A DNA stretch of 6,307 bases from Planctomycetota bacterium (GTDB taxonomy: Bacteria > Planctomycetota > Phycisphaerae > WQYP01): NCBI GenBank assembly GCA_021826605.1, contig JAKAZF010000154.1, positions 436-6,742 on the forward strand, given 5' to 3'. Under the pieces are notes generated by a model. The model searched no databases and had not been told where the DNA came from. It saw nothing but the letters and a program-made list of their open reading frames with translations. This document shows positions 5,361 through 6,307 of this stretch, one piece after another; the stretch's first letter is position 1, and every line of letters begins with the position of its first letter. The position numbers were made by a program, and so were the translations under genes.

Positions 5361-5590
5361 TTGGTGCGGCTTATTGCCGTCGGCCAGGCGTCTGTCCGGG
5401 TAATAGCGGAGCTGCGATAAGCCGCAAATGGCTTCGCTTCGCCCGGCGCGTTATCCTGTTGGCAGGCCGATGGGTCAGCAGGTGCCGTTAGCGCTGCTGA
5501 AAATGATTTACCATCACCGCATCGACCGGGCGTTTTCACCGAGGCCCGGTCCTTGTCGAGGCCGATAGAACGGTTCTATCGGCCCTTTTT
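5359..5590 (+). ncRNA. Candidate structured small RNA of unknown class
   Basis: A stretch of about 230 bases bounded by the strong promoter at 5324-5352 and an intrinsic terminator. Perfect pairings, in order: TGCGGCTTAT (5365-5374) with ATAAGCCGCA (5417-5426), 10 bp, enclosing TCCG/CGGA (5395-5398, 5407-5410); CCTG/CAGG (5455-5466); GATGG/CCATC (5469-5473, 5511-5515) enclosing TCAGCAG/CTGCTGA (5475-5481, 5494-5500); GACCGGGC/GCCCGGTC (5524-5531, 5544-5551); and the terminator stem. I could not match it to 6S, SRP, tmRNA, RNase P or a riboswitch class. Two short open frames exist inside (5348-5491, 47 residues; 5428-5568, 46 residues), but neither has a ribosome binding site and the second ends within the terminator stem. 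It could instead be a long attenuated leader for the gene at 5808, though the terminator is some 220 bases before that gene. Confidence 0.5.
5560..5590 (+). terminator. Strong intrinsic terminator
   Basis: GGCCGATAGAAC (5560-5571) and GTTCTATCGGCC (5573-5584) are perfect inverted repeats. In practice this is a 10-bp stem with a five-base loop, followed by C and five Ts (5586-5590). It is the clearest terminator in the window and ends the transcript from the promoter at 5324-5352. Confidence 0.88.
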
Positions 5591-5735
5591 ATTGGCATTC
5601 AATGGGGAAGATAATCCCCCTCGGCTTATCATCTTCGCCCAATTCGCCCTCGTCGCCGCTTCTTGATGCCCGCCAGAATCCATGTTGTCCCAGTGCCTGT
5701 TATTACTCGGACAGGCTCCTGAGTTCTCGGCTTTC
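5591..5735. other. Intergenic stretch with two hairpins
   Basis: No gene is supported here. GGGGAAGAT (5604-5612) can pair with ATCTTC-G-CCC (5631-5640, one bulged G), competing with GGGGA/TCCCC (5604-5608, 5615-5619). GCCTGT (5695-5700) pairs with ACAGGC (5711-5716). The minus-strand open frames across the region cover the terminator and show no protein-like features. Confidence 0.35.
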
Positions 5736-5764
5736 TTGAAACCTTTCGACAAGCGTGGTACTGT
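5736..5764 (+). promoter_or_regulatory. Possible promoter of the secreted-protein gene
   Basis: TTGAAA (5736-5741) and TACTGT (5759-5764) are 17 bases apart. The -35 is good (5/6 less one) but the -10 is weak. The start would be near 5771, giving a leader of about 37 bases with GAGGAG at 5794-5799. This would make the in-frame ATG at 5769 untranscribed and supports the GTG start at 5808. Confidence 0.35.
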
Positions 5765-5807
5765 TTCCATGGTACGGTACAAAAGTTCCGATCGAGGAGT
5801 ATCGCTG

Positions 5808-6307
5808 GTGCAAATGCTGAATCGACTTGTGAAATCATCCGCTATAGCGGTAATGGCGTTGACTTTGGCATCTTATGGCATGGCCATTGCATCGGCGCCC
5901 CCCATACCGGTCCCAACCGATTCATCCCTTACGCCCGCCCAGAAAGGGGAATTGAGGGCCTACGTCACTTATTGGTTCACCCATCTCAAGGCAACTAAAT
6001 CGCATTCGGAGATGGTGCACGCCGCAAACCGTTTACTCAAACCCCTTAAAACGCCCGGCCAACAGCCGTCGGCCGTTTTCAGTTACGACTACGGCAGCAT
6101 TGTCAGCCGCGAATTGCGGCCTCTGCTAACCGATCCCCGCCGGAACCTGATCGTAGCGGTGGTTTTGGGCCGTGTTGGCGATTTAAGCGTCCAAGGCTCA
6201 TTGGAGATGGCACTGCAAAGCAAAAATGCAGGGGTGCGCTACTGGGGGGCGGAAGGTCTAATTAGGATTCTGCCCCAGTTGCAGTCCATCCCGCCGGCCT
6301 ATCAGGA
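5808..6307 (+). CDS. Secreted HEAT-like repeat protein, 3' end outside window
   Basis: An open frame that continues past the right edge; 166 residues are visible. The GTG start follows GAGGAG (5794-5799) with an 8-base gap, better than the in-frame ATGs at 5769 (no ribosome binding site) and 5814 (14-base gap). Residues 1-28 form a signal peptide: basic start with Arg6 and Lys9, hydrophobic stretch 11-27, likely cleavage after AIA (28). A Pro-rich linker follows (30-37). The mature part is helical, with LRAYVTYWFTHLK near 47-59 and, near the visible end, helix pairs such as VVLGRVGDLS and GVRYWGAEGLIRIL that look like HEAT/PBS-type repeats. No enzyme motif is seen. It is probably exported to the periplasm as a scaffold or binding protein. 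The function is unknown, and nothing links it to the upstream genes except position. Confidence 0.75.
   Translation, partial: MQMLNRLVKSSAIAVMALTLASYGMAIASAPPIPVPTDSSLTPAQKGELRAYVTYWFTHLKATKSHSEMVHAANRLLKPLKTPGQQPSAVFSYDYGSIVSRELRPLLTDPRRNLIVAVVLGRVGDLSVQGSLEMALQSKNAGVRYWGAEGLIRILPQLQSIPPAYQ

Noticed and set aside
5359..5590. Identification of the candidate RNA as 6S, SRP RNA, tmRNA or RNase P RNA
   Set aside because: The 5' and 3' ends do not pair as in 6S. The SRP apical-loop motif, the tmRNA tRNA-like ends and the RNase P conserved P4 motifs are all absent.

Overview
The window looks like a piece of a bacterial chromosome of moderate to slightly high GC, most likely from a planctomycete (Phycisphaerae-like). 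The hints are a DUF6677-type membrane protein, frequent TTG and GTG starts, a lipoprotein-type binding protein and a secreted HEAT-like protein. This placement is inference: the window has no rRNA or other phylogenetic marker. No mobile element, CRISPR array or integrase is visible.

Left part (about 1-3500): after a 412-base leader/intergenic region with a hairpin terminator, a palindrome, a promoter and a leader hairpin, there is a complete four-gene ABC importer operon in the order binding protein, permease, permease, ATPase. Family features throughout identify it as the ectoine/hydroxyectoine importer EhuB-EhuC-EhuD-EhuA. EhuB carries the ligand-box residues at the expected spacing. The system would bring in compatible solutes as osmoprotectants or as carbon and nitrogen sources.

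Middle part (about 3500-4680): a tRNA-Phe(GAA) lies on the minus strand with its own promoter, converging on the ehu operon. A non-coding stretch follows that holds a perfect 13-bp inverted repeat enclosing nested hairpins. Next is a translationally coupled pair of small membrane proteins, both starting at TTG behind good ribosome binding sites: a DUF6677 protein and a 92-residue two-helix protein.

Right part (about 4738-6307): a MarR-type regulator gene ends in a hairpin terminator. Immediately after it comes a near-consensus sigma-70 promoter whose -10 element lies inside a perfect 8+8 palindrome. This promoter drives a stretch of about 230 bases with no convincing gene, many stem-loops and a strong intrinsic terminator. 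It looks like an independently transcribed, repressor-controlled small RNA and is the most interesting signal here. The window ends inside a gene for a secreted protein with HEAT-like helices.

Possible link, inference only: MarR-type proteins (EctR/CosR) control ectoine genes in other bacteria. The regulator here could govern the candidate RNA, itself and perhaps the ehu operon.
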